A model generated the notes under the pieces. That model was not told the origin of the DNA, searched no databases, and saw only the letters and a list, made by a program, of their open reading frames with translations. A stretch of DNA of 64,000 nt from Kitasatospora sp. MAA4 (GTDB taxonomy: Bacteria; Actinomycetota; Actinomycetes; Streptomycetales; Streptomycetaceae): contig NZ_JARZAI010000002.1 in assembly GCF_029893355.1 (NCBI RefSeq), positions 372,001 to 436,000 on the forward strand, written 5' to 3'. The position numbers and the translations under genes are program-made. Shown piece by piece: positions 14,286 to 22,138 of this stretch. Positions within the stretch are counted from its first letter, which is position 1; each line of letters starts with the position of its first letter.

Positions 14286-16163
14286 ATGAGTGACAGCAGC
14301 CCGACCTCCCGTCGGACCACCTTCAGATCCACGATGATGTCGGTGGCCGGCACCGCCGGCCTCGTCGCCGCCACGATCGTGCCCCTCACCGCGCCGGCCA
14401 GTGCGGCGAACGCGGCCGCGGCGACGGCGAACCCGGCCGCCGCCACGGCGAACTCGGCCGCCGCCACGGCGAATTCGGCCGAGCCCTGCGGCACCGGCGG
14501 TGTCTTCAGCACGGCGCCGCAGCCCACCTGCACCTACGACTCCGTGGGCACGGACACCTTCACCGTCCCGGCGGGCACGACCGCGGTGACCGTCGACCTG
14601 TTCGGTGCCGAGGGCGGCAGCGCGGCCAGCTACATCGTTCCCCACCCGGTGGTGCCCGGTGCGCCCGGCGGCCTCGGCGGCGAGACCCGCGCGACCCTGC
14701 CCGTGACCCCGGGCCAGACCATCCAGCTCACTGTCGGCGCGGCCGGCATCCCCGGCTCCTCCCGGCACGGCGAGTTCGCCCGGCCCGGCGGCACCGGACA
14801 CGGGAGCGGCGGCGGTGGCGCACACGGCGGCGGCGGCTCGGGTGGTGCCGGCTCGGACGTCCGGGTCGGCGCGTTCGGCGGCTCCGACCGAGTCCTGGTG
14901 GCCGGCGGCGGTGGCGGCGCAGGCAACGGCGGGCCCGAGTTGCAGGGTGGCGCCGGCGGTGGCGGGGCCGGCCTGGACGGCGGCCAGAGCAACGGCCCGC
15001 TGGGCTCGGGTCTCGCGGGCGGCGGAGGCAGCCAGAACGCGGCCGGCCACGGCAACCCCAACACCCTGAACGGAGGCCCCGGCACTCCCGGCATCGACCT
15101 CGACCCCGTCACCAGCCAGCCCGACCCGGGCAGCGGCGGCACCGGCGGCAACGGCGGTGCGGGCGGCCCCGGTGGCGGTGGTGGTGGCGGCGGCTGGCAC
15201 GGCGGTGGCGGCGGCTCCGGCGGCGGCAACCCGGGCTACTTCCCCGGCGCGGGCGGTGGCGGCGGCAGCAGTTTCGCGGAGCCGTCGGCGACCGACGTCT
15301 CGCTCCTCCAGGGCGTCAACCAGGGCAACGGCAAGGCCGTCATCTCGTTCCGGTACGGGACTTCGGTCACGCTCGGCACGGACACCGCGACCCCGCTGTT
15401 CGGCCACACCGTCCAGCTGACCGCGACCGTGGCCCCGGCCGACCCGGGCGCGGGCACCCCGACCGGGTCGGTGACCTTCCGGGACGGGACGACCGCGCTG
15501 GCGACCGTGCCGCTGAGCGGCGGTGCGGCGACGTTCACCACCGGCAGGTTCCAGCCGGGCGACCACCCCGTCACCGCCACCTACAGCGGCGACCCCGCCT
15601 TCGCGGCGAGCAGCACGGCATCGCCCACCGACGTCACCGTCGGCTTCAGCCGGCCGTGCCTCACGGACCACGAGGGCCCGCTGACCGTGGCCGCCGACCA
15701 GTCGCTGTGCATCGCCCCCGGCGGTACACAGAACGGCCCCGTGCAGGTGCAGCCCGGCGGAGCGCTGGCGGTGTCGGGTGCGCGGATCAACGGCCCGGTG
15801 GCCGTGGCCGGTGCCCTGGCCGTCACCATCTGCCACTCGACCCTCGACGCGCCGGTCACCCTCACGGGCACCAGCGGCTTCGTGCTGCTGGGCGACGGTG
15901 AGGGGACGGACTGCACGGGCAACGCCTTCGGGGCCCCACTGACCCTGGACGGCAACACCGGCGGTCTGGAGGTCTCGTCCAACACGATGTCGGCGCCGGT
16001 GACCATCGACGACAACAGCGGCAGCGGTCTGCTGCCCGAGGATCTCGTCCCGGAGTTCGAGGGCAACCAGGTCGGGGCGCCGCTGCGCTGCGCGGGCAAC
16101 GCACCCACCCTGCTGCAGTCGGGCAACACCGTGCACGGGCCGCACAGCGGGCAGTGCAAGTGA
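14286..16163 (+). CDS. Large secreted glycine-rich protein with bacterial Ig-like domain
   Basis: 625 residues from ATG 14286. A signal peptide ends near 'PLTAPASA', followed by a short Ala-rich repeat (AAATAN[PS] three times, encoded by near-identical 24-bp units). Residues ~65-360 are a glycine-rich domain with long GGGG tracts interspersed with strands ('TVTVDLFGAEGG', 'TIQLTVGAAG', 'VLVAGGGGGAG'), similar to extracellular Gly-rich domains fused to adhesins. Residues ~370-460 are an Ig-like domain ('TVQLTATVAPADPGAGTPTG', 'SVTFRDGT', 'HPVTATYSGD'). The C-terminus has short beta-helix-like rungs with Cys pairs. Extracellular, probably structural; there is no sortase motif or enzyme motif. 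Confidence 0.75.
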   Translation: MSDSSPTSRRTTFRSTMMSVAGTAGLVAATIVPLTAPASAANAAAATANPAAATANSAAATANSAEPCGTGGVFSTAPQPTCTYDSVGTDTFTVPAGTTAVTVDLFGAEGGSAASYIVPHPVVPGAPGGLGGETRATLPVTPGQTIQLTVGAAGIPGSSRHGEFARPGGTGHGSGGGGAHGGGGSGGAGSDVRVGAFGGSDRVLVAGGGGGAGNGGPELQGGAGGGGAGLDGGQSNGPLGSGLAGGGGSQNAAGHGNPNTLNGGPGTPGIDLDPVTSQPDPGSGGTGGNGGAGGPGGGGGGGGWHGGGGGSGGGNPGYFPGAGGGGGSSFAEPSATDVSLLQGVNQGNGKAVISFRYGTSVTLGTDTATPLFGHTVQLTATVAPADPGAGTPTGSVTFRDGTTALATVPLSGGAATFTTGRFQPGDHPVTATYSGDPAFAASSTASPTDVTVGFSRPCLTDHEGPLTVAADQSLCIAPGGTQNGPVQVQPGGALAVSGARINGPVAVAGALAVTICHSTLDAPVTLTGTSGFVLLGDGEGTDCTGNAFGAPLTLDGNTGGLEVSSNTMSAPVTIDDNSGSGLLPEDLVPEFEGNQVGAPLRCAGNAPTLLQSGNTVHGPHSGQCK

Positions 16164-16241
16164 GTTGAGACCAAGGCCTGCACGGTGTCACCTCGGGTAG
16201 GTTCGAGCTGCCGCGTTGTCAGCTGGAGCGAGGGGGTCGTG

Positions 16242-16736
16242 GTGACGGGTGTGGAGATCGCGGTCGGCTATCTGTTCGCCTGGATGGTCCGCAAGGCCAC
16301 CCGGGTGGCGGGGCGCGCGGATGCGGAGGTCGACCGCGCGCTGGACGAGGGGATGGACCGGCTGCACGAGGTGGTCAGCGCCAGGCTGGGACCGGATCCG
16401 GCGCTGGAGCGGGCGCAGGAGGAGGCCGAGGCGGGCCGGGACGCGCCGAGTGAGCGCACCCGCCGTCGTCTGATCGACGCGGTGGAGGACGCTGCGGAGC
16501 GCGACCCGGGCTTCGCACAGGAGTTGGCGCGGGCGCTCGCGGCGCTTCAGGCGACCGGGCCGGTCGACACGGTGATCGACAGCGGGGCGAGCACGGCGAG
16601 CGGCGGCGGCCGGGCCAGCACCGGAGTGCTGCGCCCGGGCGGCGCCGGCGGCGGGTCGGCCACCGCGCAGCGCACCGGGGACGCGACCGCAGAGGGCGCC
16701 GGAAGCAGGGCGAGTACGGGTGTCGACTACAGCTGA
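16242..16736 (+). CDS. Small protein with N-terminal membrane segment, upstream of STAND remnant
   Basis: 164 residues from GTG 16242 (RBS AGGGGG); GTG 16239 is also possible. Residues ~3-16 ('VEIAVGYLFAWMVRK') form a short hydrophobic segment, then a charged helical region ('DAEVDRALDEGMDRLHEVVS'), then a Gly/Ala-rich tail with 'GDATAEGAGSRASTGV' repeats. The same GDAxA repeat style begins the adjacent NB-ARC protein, and the genes overlap by 17 bp, so they belong to one system. A role as partner or effector of the neighbouring ATPase is inferred from context only. Confidence 0.6.
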   Translation: MTGVEIAVGYLFAWMVRKATRVAGRADAEVDRALDEGMDRLHEVVSARLGPDPALERAQEEAEAGRDAPSERTRRRLIDAVEDAAERDPGFAQELARALAALQATGPVDTVIDSGASTASGGGRASTGVLRPGGAGGGSATAQRTGDATAEGAGSRASTGVDYS

Positions 16737-17596
16737 CCGGCCGGGGGCGGGAGCGAGCGCGACGGACACCGGCGACGCGCACGCCGCCGCCGGCGCGGCG
16801 GCGGTCAGCGGTCACCGGGGACCCGTACCCGCCGCCGCGTCCGTGCAGGTGTCCCGTACGGGGGACGCGACCGCGACCGCGCCCGGGGCGATCGCGGTGA
16901 GCGGCAACCTGACCGTGCACCAGCGAGCGCCGCGGGAACCGGCCGAGTGGCCGCACCAGGTCGGTGCGGTCCCGGCCCGGGCGCACTCCTTCCAGCACCG
17001 GGCCGAGGCCCAGCGGCTGCGCGCGGCGGTCCGCGACGGTGGCACCGCCGTGCTGTGCCAGGTCCTGACCGGGATGGGCGGCGTGGGCAAGACCCAGCTC
17101 GCCGCCGACTACGCGCACGCCGCCTGGCAGTCCGCCGACGTGGACGTCCTGGTGTGGGTGACCGCCGGCAGCCGCTCGGCCGTGGTGACCGGATACGCGC
17201 AGGCCGGCGTCGAGCTGTGCCGGGCCGACCCCGACGACGCGGAACGCGCCGCCGTCTCCTTCCTCTCCTGGCTGCAACCCAAGGCACCCACGGCACCCAC
17301 GGCACTCAAGGCACTCAAGGCCGGGGAGAGGCCGTGCCGGTGGCTGGTGGTACTGGACGACGTGGCCGACCCGGCCGACCTGCGCGGCCTCTGGCCGCCC
17401 GCCGGCCCGAACGGCCGGACGCTGGTCACCACCCGACCTTGCGGTGTGCAGGGGTTGGAGCGGGGATGCGGCCGGGGCGGCCGTGGCGTTCGCGGAGCTG
17501 CTGGCCGACCATGTACGGGTGTTGGGCCCCGACCACCCCGAGACCCGGACCGTTCGGGACAACCTCGCGTGGTGGCTGGACCGGCTGGCGCAGTAG
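16720..17596 (+). pseudogene. NB-ARC/TPR STAND ATPase, collapsed by deletion and frameshift
   Basis: From GTG 16720, the N-terminus has GDAxA-type repeats, then an NB-ARC domain: P-loop 'LTGMGGVGKTQLA', kinase-2 'RWLVVLDDVADP' and 'GRTLVTTR'. Directly after TTR the frame changes, and the +1 frame carries only the final tetratricopeptide-like helix pair ('VAFAELLADHVRVLGPDHPE' and 'TRTVRDNLAWWLDRLAQ') to TAG 17594-17596. The ARC, winged-helix and nearly all TPRs are gone (intact relatives exceed 700 residues). Such ATPases are signal-transduction or defence proteins that oligomerise on ligand sensing. This copy should be inactive. Confidence 0.75.
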
Positions 17597-17636
17597 GCGC
17601 CGACTACGGCACCTCGCTCAACCGTCGCAGGACGCC

Positions 17637-17666
17637 TTGACACAAGGTCAGACAGCTGACTACGGA
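17637..17666 (+). promoter_or_regulatory. Possible promoter for the gene at 17760
   Basis: TTGACA at 17637-17642 matches a -35 box; TACGGA 18 bp later is a weak -10. The segment also contains TGAC-ACAAG-GTCA symmetry. It lies about 95 bp upstream of the start. Confidence 0.3.
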
Positions 17667-17759
17667 GTTGGGGAGGCGAGTACCGCTGCGTCGGCCTCTA
17701 CGGCGCCGAGTAGCATGCTCGAGGCCGCACGGCCGATGCGCCGAGCGACGGGACAGGAC

Positions 17760-19001
17760 ATGGCGGGTATGGGAACGAGACGGTCTGCGATACCCGACCT
17801 GGGGCCCTGGCTCCGGGCCCGGGCCCCGCTCCCGCTGCTGGTCGCCGTCCTGCCGATGCTCTGGATCACGGTCGTCAACGCGCATCTGACCGGCGGCTGG
17901 AACGCGGTCGACGACCAGTTCATCGTCAAGGCGGCGCAGACCTTCCGGGACGGCGGGGCACCGTACGCCGACAAGCGGTTCCTCTACTTCCCGAGTGCCG
18001 TGCTGGTCGCGCTGCCGCAGTCGTACCTCTCGGGGCCGGAGCTCAAGTGGGTGGCGCCGATCATGACGGTGGCCCTGGTGGTGGGCGGCTGGCTCTGCGC
18101 GCTGCGGCTCTTCCGGGTGCCGCTGCTCAGCCGCCTGTCGGCGCTCGGGATCCTGCTGCTCTGCTTCCTGGTCCCGTTCCGCAACGTCGTCCAACTCGGC
18201 AACTGGACGGCCTACTCGGCGCTGGCGCTGCCGGCCGCCCTGCTGCTGGCGCATCGCTCTCGGTGGGTCTGGGCAGGCCTGGTGATCGGACTGGCGATCG
18301 CCACCAAGCCGATGCTGGTCCCGGTGGCGGTCCTCTTCCTGATAGCCAGGCGGCCGATCGCCTTCCTGGTGTCGGCCGCTGTTCCACTCGCCGCCTCGCT
18401 CGCGGCTGCCGCGATGATGCCGCAGCCAGGCCTGTTCTTCACCAAGACACTGCCGTTCCTGCTGCACGGCCAGGACGTGTACGCCCGCCCCTTCGACGCC
18501 TCGCTCGGCACTCTGCTGCCCAGGCTCGGGGTTCCGCACGCCGTCGCGCTGGGCCTGGCCGGGATCCTCGCGGTAGCTCTCGTCGCCGGGGCCTGGCGGC
18601 GCTGGCGCCTCGGCGGGGACGAGGCGCTCCGGCTGACGGAGACCGCCGCCATGCTGATGCTCGCGGCCCTGATCGCCAGCCGGCCTTCCTTCGACCACTA
18701 TCTCCTGGTCGTCCTGCCGATGCTGACGGCCTCCCTGGTCAGGCCCGGGTCCGCTGCGCGCTCGTGGTGGATCTGGGTCGCCCTGGTCCCGAAACTGGCC
18801 GGCTTCACCCAGCACCAGCTCGACCCCCTGCAGAACCAGGCGTACTCGGTGGCCCTGGTCAACGTGGTCCTCACCCTGGTGCTGCTGCGCCGCGTCTTCG
18901 TCGACGGCCGCGGACGGTCCGGCGAGGACGAGTGGCCGATGGCCTCCCGGACGCCCGCCGAGGAGCGCGCCTCGGACCGACTGGAGCCGTCCTACAGCTG
19001 A
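17760..19001 (+). CDS. Polytopic membrane protein, glycosyltransferase 87/DUF2029-like
   Basis: 413 residues from ATG 17760 (GGGACAGG upstream); ATGs at 17715 and 17769 are alternatives. About ten hydrophobic segments are visible. After TM1 comes an extracytoplasmic loop 'AVDDQFIVKAAQTFRDGGAPYADKRF', with the acidic pair typical of polyprenyl-phosphate-sugar-dependent GT-C transferases, then 'AIATKPMLVPVAVLFLIARR'. GT87 members transfer mannose or arabinose from polyprenyl phosphate on the outer face of the membrane; acceptor and donor are unknown here. A perfect terminator hairpin follows at 19081. Confidence 0.75.
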   Translation: MAGMGTRRSAIPDLGPWLRARAPLPLLVAVLPMLWITVVNAHLTGGWNAVDDQFIVKAAQTFRDGGAPYADKRFLYFPSAVLVALPQSYLSGPELKWVAPIMTVALVVGGWLCALRLFRVPLLSRLSALGILLLCFLVPFRNVVQLGNWTAYSALALPAALLLAHRSRWVWAGLVIGLAIATKPMLVPVAVLFLIARRPIAFLVSAAVPLAASLAAAAMMPQPGLFFTKTLPFLLHGQDVYARPFDASLGTLLPRLGVPHAVALGLAGILAVALVAGAWRRWRLGGDEALRLTETAAMLMLAALIASRPSFDHYLLVVLPMLTASLVRPGSAARSWWIWVALVPKLAGFTQHQLDPLQNQAYSVALVNVVLTLVLLRRVFVDGRGRSGEDEWPMASRTPAEERASDRLEPSYS

Positions 19002-19080
19002 TCTCTGCGCCGAGCTCTTTCGCAACGGCAGCCGGGTCGACTACGCCTGCTGGACCCTCCCGTAACCGCAGGGGAGAACG

Positions 19081-19120
19081 CCGCGGCCCGCACACCCGGT
19101 GAAGGGTGTGCGGGCCGCGG
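19081..19120. terminator. Perfect 17-bp hairpin, bidirectional terminator
   Basis: CCGCGGCCCGCACACCC (19081-19097) and its exact reverse complement (19104-19120) around loop GGTGAA. It lies between the converging ends of the genes at 19001 and 19137 and can serve both. Confidence 0.9.
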
Positions 19121-19136
19121 GCCGGACGGGGTCGGC

Positions 19137-20849
19137 TCAGGGAGCCGAGTCCGGCACGTCGGTGCTCTTGGCGTAGGCCTGGATCGGCGTCATCGGGACG
19201 CCGTTCAGGTTGACGGTGCGATCGTGGCTGACCTGGGCGCACTTGCTGCTGTCGTCGGCGGTCGCCGCGCTGGCGTCGCTCAGGGCGGCCTGGGTGTCGA
19301 CGGGGGCGGGTGCCGCCGCGGCTCCGCCGGACGAGGCCGCGCCGCCGCTGAACGTGGTCCCGCTGGTCCAGTCGGCGCCGATCACCAGCGTGATCCCCGG
19401 GCCCTCGCCGGCCTCGACCGCGGTGGCGGGCAGGCCCGCCGAGGCGGCGACCTCCTGGGCGTCGGCCTCGTGGCCGGCGGTGTAGGTGACGACGCTCTTC
19501 GCGGCGGCGGGGCCGTTGGTGGCGGTGCTGGCGCTGCTGTAGCCGGCGGCCTTCAGGGCGGTGGCGACCTCGCCCGCCCGGCCGGCCGTCCCGCTGCCGT
19601 TCTTGACGTGGACGGCGATGTCCTTCTTCGGCGCGCCGGCCCCGGCGGCCGGTGCGGCGGGTGTGGGGGCGGCGGGGGCGGCGGGTGCGGGTGCGGCGGC
19701 GGCGGCGGTGGCCTGGGCGGCGGCGCTGGACTTGTCGCCGCTGCCGGTGGTGAGTGACTGGTCGTTGCTGATGGCGTCGAAGAGGTTCTTGGCGGCGGGG
19801 GCGACGACGACGCGGGCGGCGTCCTTGGGGTCGGGGAGGTTCTGCATGGTGGTGAAGGTGATCCGGTCGGCGGGTACCTTGTTGAGGTCGTCGGCGAGGC
19901 CGACCAGCTGGGGGATGCCGCTGAGGCCGGTGTCGACGGTCAGTGCCTTGGTGGCGGCGTTGGCCAGTGAGTAGACGGCGGTGGGGTCGGCCAGGGTGCC
20001 GGCGCTCTTGAGCTGGCGGACCATGGCGCCGATGAACATGTGCTGGGAGACGGTGCGGCCCAGGTCGCTGCCGTCGCCGAAGCCGTGGCGGGAGCGGACG
20101 AACATCAGGGCGGCCATGCCCTTGAGGGTGTGGGTGCCGGCCTTGAGCTTGAGGTGGGAGTCGGGGTCGTAGACGTTGTCGCTGACGCAGATCGGCACGC
20201 CGCCGACCGCGTCGGACATCTGTACGACGCCGGTGAAGTCGACGGTGATGAAGTGGTCGATGGGGATGCCGGAGAGTTGGTGGACGGCGGCCACGGTGCA
20301 GCCGGGGCCGTAGTCCAGGGTGCTGTTGATCTGGCCGTACTGGGCCTTCATGTTGGTGTGGTGCTGGGTGTCGGTGCAGGCCGGCAGCTGGGTCATGGTG
20401 TCGCGCGGGATGCTCATGACGGTGGCGTTGCTGCGGTCGGCGGAGACGTGCAGGACCATCTCGACGTCGGCGTTGGCGCCGGGGCCGCAGTCGCCGCCGA
20501 TCGCGCAGTCGGCGGCGTTGTCGCGGCTGTCCGAGCCGATCACCAGGATGTTGAGCGGGGTGCGGCCGAAGGCGTCCGGCTTCTCGTGGCCGGCGTCGCC
20601 CGTGGTGCCGGCGAACAGCGCGGAGCTCTTGATGTTCCCGCTCAGCTTCTCGTACACGAACGCGCCGACGCCCGCGGTCACCAGCACCACACCCGCGCTG
20701 GTGAAGGCGAGGACCCGCAGCGCCCGGCGGGGCTTCTTGCGGCCCTTGCGGGCGGCGGCACGGCCACCGGTGGCCGCGGCCGGCAGCGGGGCCGGGCCGC
20801 CCTTGGCACGCCGCCCCGACCGGGACCTGTCCAGCTGTATATCGGTCAT
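19137..20849 (-). CDS. LytR-CpsA-Psr (LCP) family protein with C-terminal LytR_C domain
   Basis: 570 residues. A basic cytoplasmic N-terminus is followed by one membrane helix (~47-68, 'VLAFTSAGVVLVTAGVGAFV'). The extracellular LCP domain (~95-340) has the diagnostic arginine motifs 'GSDSRDN', 'MSIPRDTM' and 'RSRHGFGDGSDLGRTVSQ'. An Ala/Pro-rich linker leads to a LytR_C domain (~415-510, 'DIAVHVKNGSGTAGRAGEVA'). LCP enzymes move anionic glycopolymers such as teichoic acids or galactan from lipid carriers to peptidoglycan. The alternate ~60-residue tail ends with 'NGVPMTPIQAYAKS'. It stands alone in its transcription unit. Confidence 0.92.
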   Translation of the reverse strand: MTDIQLDRSRSGRRAKGGPAPLPAAATGGRAAARKGRKKPRRALRVLAFTSAGVVLVTAGVGAFVYEKLSGNIKSSALFAGTTGDAGHEKPDAFGRTPLNILVIGSDSRDNAADCAIGGDCGPGANADVEMVLHVSADRSNATVMSIPRDTMTQLPACTDTQHHTNMKAQYGQINSTLDYGPGCTVAAVHQLSGIPIDHFITVDFTGVVQMSDAVGGVPICVSDNVYDPDSHLKLKAGTHTLKGMAALMFVRSRHGFGDGSDLGRTVSQHMFIGAMVRQLKSAGTLADPTAVYSLANAATKALTVDTGLSGIPQLVGLADDLNKVPADRITFTTMQNLPDPKDAARVVVAPAAKNLFDAISNDQSLTTGSGDKSSAAAQATAAAAAPAPAAPAAPTPAAPAAGAGAPKKDIAVHVKNGSGTAGRAGEVATALKAAGYSSASTATNGPAAAKSVVTYTAGHEADAQEVAASAGLPATAVEAGEGPGITLVIGADWTSGTTFSGGAASSGGAAAAPAPVDTQAALSDASAATADDSSKCAQVSHDRTVNLNGVPMTPIQAYAKSTDVPDSAP

Positions 20850-21186
20850 GCCTGCGTGCCCTCACTCCTCGACCGGTCCGACGACCGCTGCTGACCCGTC
20901 ACGCGCTCTCCCTCATCCAGTCGGCCGGGGCCCCGGCGGTCTCGACAGAGCCGTCCGGATCCGGAGCGCGGCAGTCTGGTTAACTACACGCCCTGTTCCG
21001 CTGAACGGTTGCGTCGCCTGCCAAGGTCGACCACGCGGCCCGCGACAGGTTAGCCAAGGTAGCGCCAGTTTTCTGCGGACCACGGACCGGGTGGCAGGTT
21101 GCCCGCTCAGCGGTCCGGGGCCGGGTCGGGACGAGGGGCCCGCAGAGAGCCTTTTCGGCCATCTGGAGGGGCAGTTCGGGGTGACC
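20850..21186. other. Intergenic region upstream of the LCP gene
   Basis: It separates the LCP gene start from the end of the NRPS operon. It should hold the LCP promoter. No ORF, repeat or reliable promoter boxes are recognised apart from the hairpin at 21187. Confidence 0.5.
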
Positions 21187-21210
21187 GGGGTGTGACCACG
21201 TTCACACCCC
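21187..21210 (-). terminator. Hairpin ending the NRPS operon
   Basis: GGGGTGTGA (21187-21195) and TCACACCCC (21202-21210) form a perfect 9-bp stem with loop CCACGT. It lies 36 bp after the stop of the last biosynthetic gene. GGTCGGC-type short repeats fill the space between. Confidence 0.75.
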
Positions 21211-21245
21211 GGTCGGCCGTCGGTCGGCGGTCGGCCGGCCGACGG

Positions 21246-22133
21246 TCAGCGGCCGGACAGCAGCTCGACGACCGGGGCGAAGGCGGCCATGTCGCGCTCC
21301 TGCACGCAGACGTAGGAGAAGCCGTAGCGCTCCCGGCGCTCCAGCAGCGTGGCCGCGATCTGCTCCGGCGTGCCGAGCAGCAGGGTGGGCACGTCGAGGA
21401 TCTGGGCCGCGCTGAGGTACGGCAGGCGCCGGCGGGCACTCTGAGCGGCGTCCGACCGGTCGGGTGTCACCAGCACCGTCTGGACCAGGACGTTGCGCTC
21501 GACCTGGTCGGCGCGATCTCCCGCCGCCTGCTCGAAGAACCGCACCCGCTCGTCCATCGCCTCGGCGTCGATCAGCTGCAGGGTGCCGCGCGCCGAGCCG
21601 GGCGCCAGCACGGCGCCGGAGAACGAGACGATGTCCGCCTGCCGCGCGGCCAGCCGCAGCACCCGGTCGCCGTTGCCGCCGATCAGCAGCGGGAGCCGGG
21701 CCGGCGGCTCGGCGAAGCCCAGGGCGCGCGGCTCGGCGAGCAGCCCGCGCAGCTCGCCGGCGGTCTGCTCCAGGCGCCCGACCCGGCTTCCGGCGGTGCC
21801 CCAGTCGAAGCCGGCCTTCTCGAACTCCGCGCGCACGTAGCCGGTCCCCAGGCCCACCTCCACCCGGCCGTCCGTGAGGCCGTCCGCGGTCAGCACGTCC
21901 CGGGCCAGCAGCACGGGGTTCCAGAACGCGCTGTTGAGGACGAACGCGGTCAGCCGGACCCGCTCGGTCGCGGCGGCGGCGGAGACCATCGCAGGGAAGG
22001 GGGACGGCACGCCGAGGTGGTCGGGTACGGCGATGACGTCGTAGCCGAGGCGCTCGGCGGTGCGGCAGCTCTCCCACCACTGCTCGCGTCGGGCGGGCGG
22101 CACCAGGTTGACGCCGAAGCGGAAGCTCTTCAC
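21246..22133 (-). CDS. LLM-class F420-dependent oxidoreductase
   Basis: 295 residues from GTG 22133, which overlaps the upstream NRPS stop by a few bases. It has a luciferase-like TIM barrel: 'FRFGVNLVPPARREQWWESC' start, 'YDVIAVPDHLG', 'ERVRLTAFVLNSAFWNP', 'GRVEVGLGTGYVRAEFEKAG', 'LPLLIGGNGDRVLRLAARQA', as in F420-using members of the family. Such enzymes transfer hydride to or from carbonyls, enones or imines using F420. Being the last gene of the NRPS/PKS operon, and with no ketoreductase domain in the PKS, it is the best candidate to reduce the beta-keto group made by the KS-ACP protein. That role is inference; a dehydrogenase role is also possible. Confidence 0.85.
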   Translation of the reverse strand: MKSFRFGVNLVPPARREQWWESCRTAERLGYDVIAVPDHLGVPSPFPAMVSAAAATERVRLTAFVLNSAFWNPVLLARDVLTADGLTDGRVEVGLGTGYVRAEFEKAGFDWGTAGSRVGRLEQTAGELRGLLAEPRALGFAEPPARLPLLIGGNGDRVLRLAARQADIVSFSGAVLAPGSARGTLQLIDAEAMDERVRFFEQAAGDRADQVERNVLVQTVLVTPDRSDAAQSARRRLPYLSAAQILDVPTLLLGTPEQIAATLLERRERYGFSYVCVQERDMAAFAPVVELLSGR

Positions 22134-22138
22134 GGGGG

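Noticed and set aside
13132..16163. Gly-rich tracts taken as possible PE_PGRS or collagen-like repeat proteins
   Set aside because: No PE domain and no regular Gly-X-Y triplets; the signal peptide and Ig-like domain fit a generic secreted protein better.
19010..19066. Short frame ending ELFRNGSRVDYACWTLP just after the GT87-like gene
   Set aside because: Looks like it could be the C-terminal scrap of a lost gene, but too short (19 codons) to assign.
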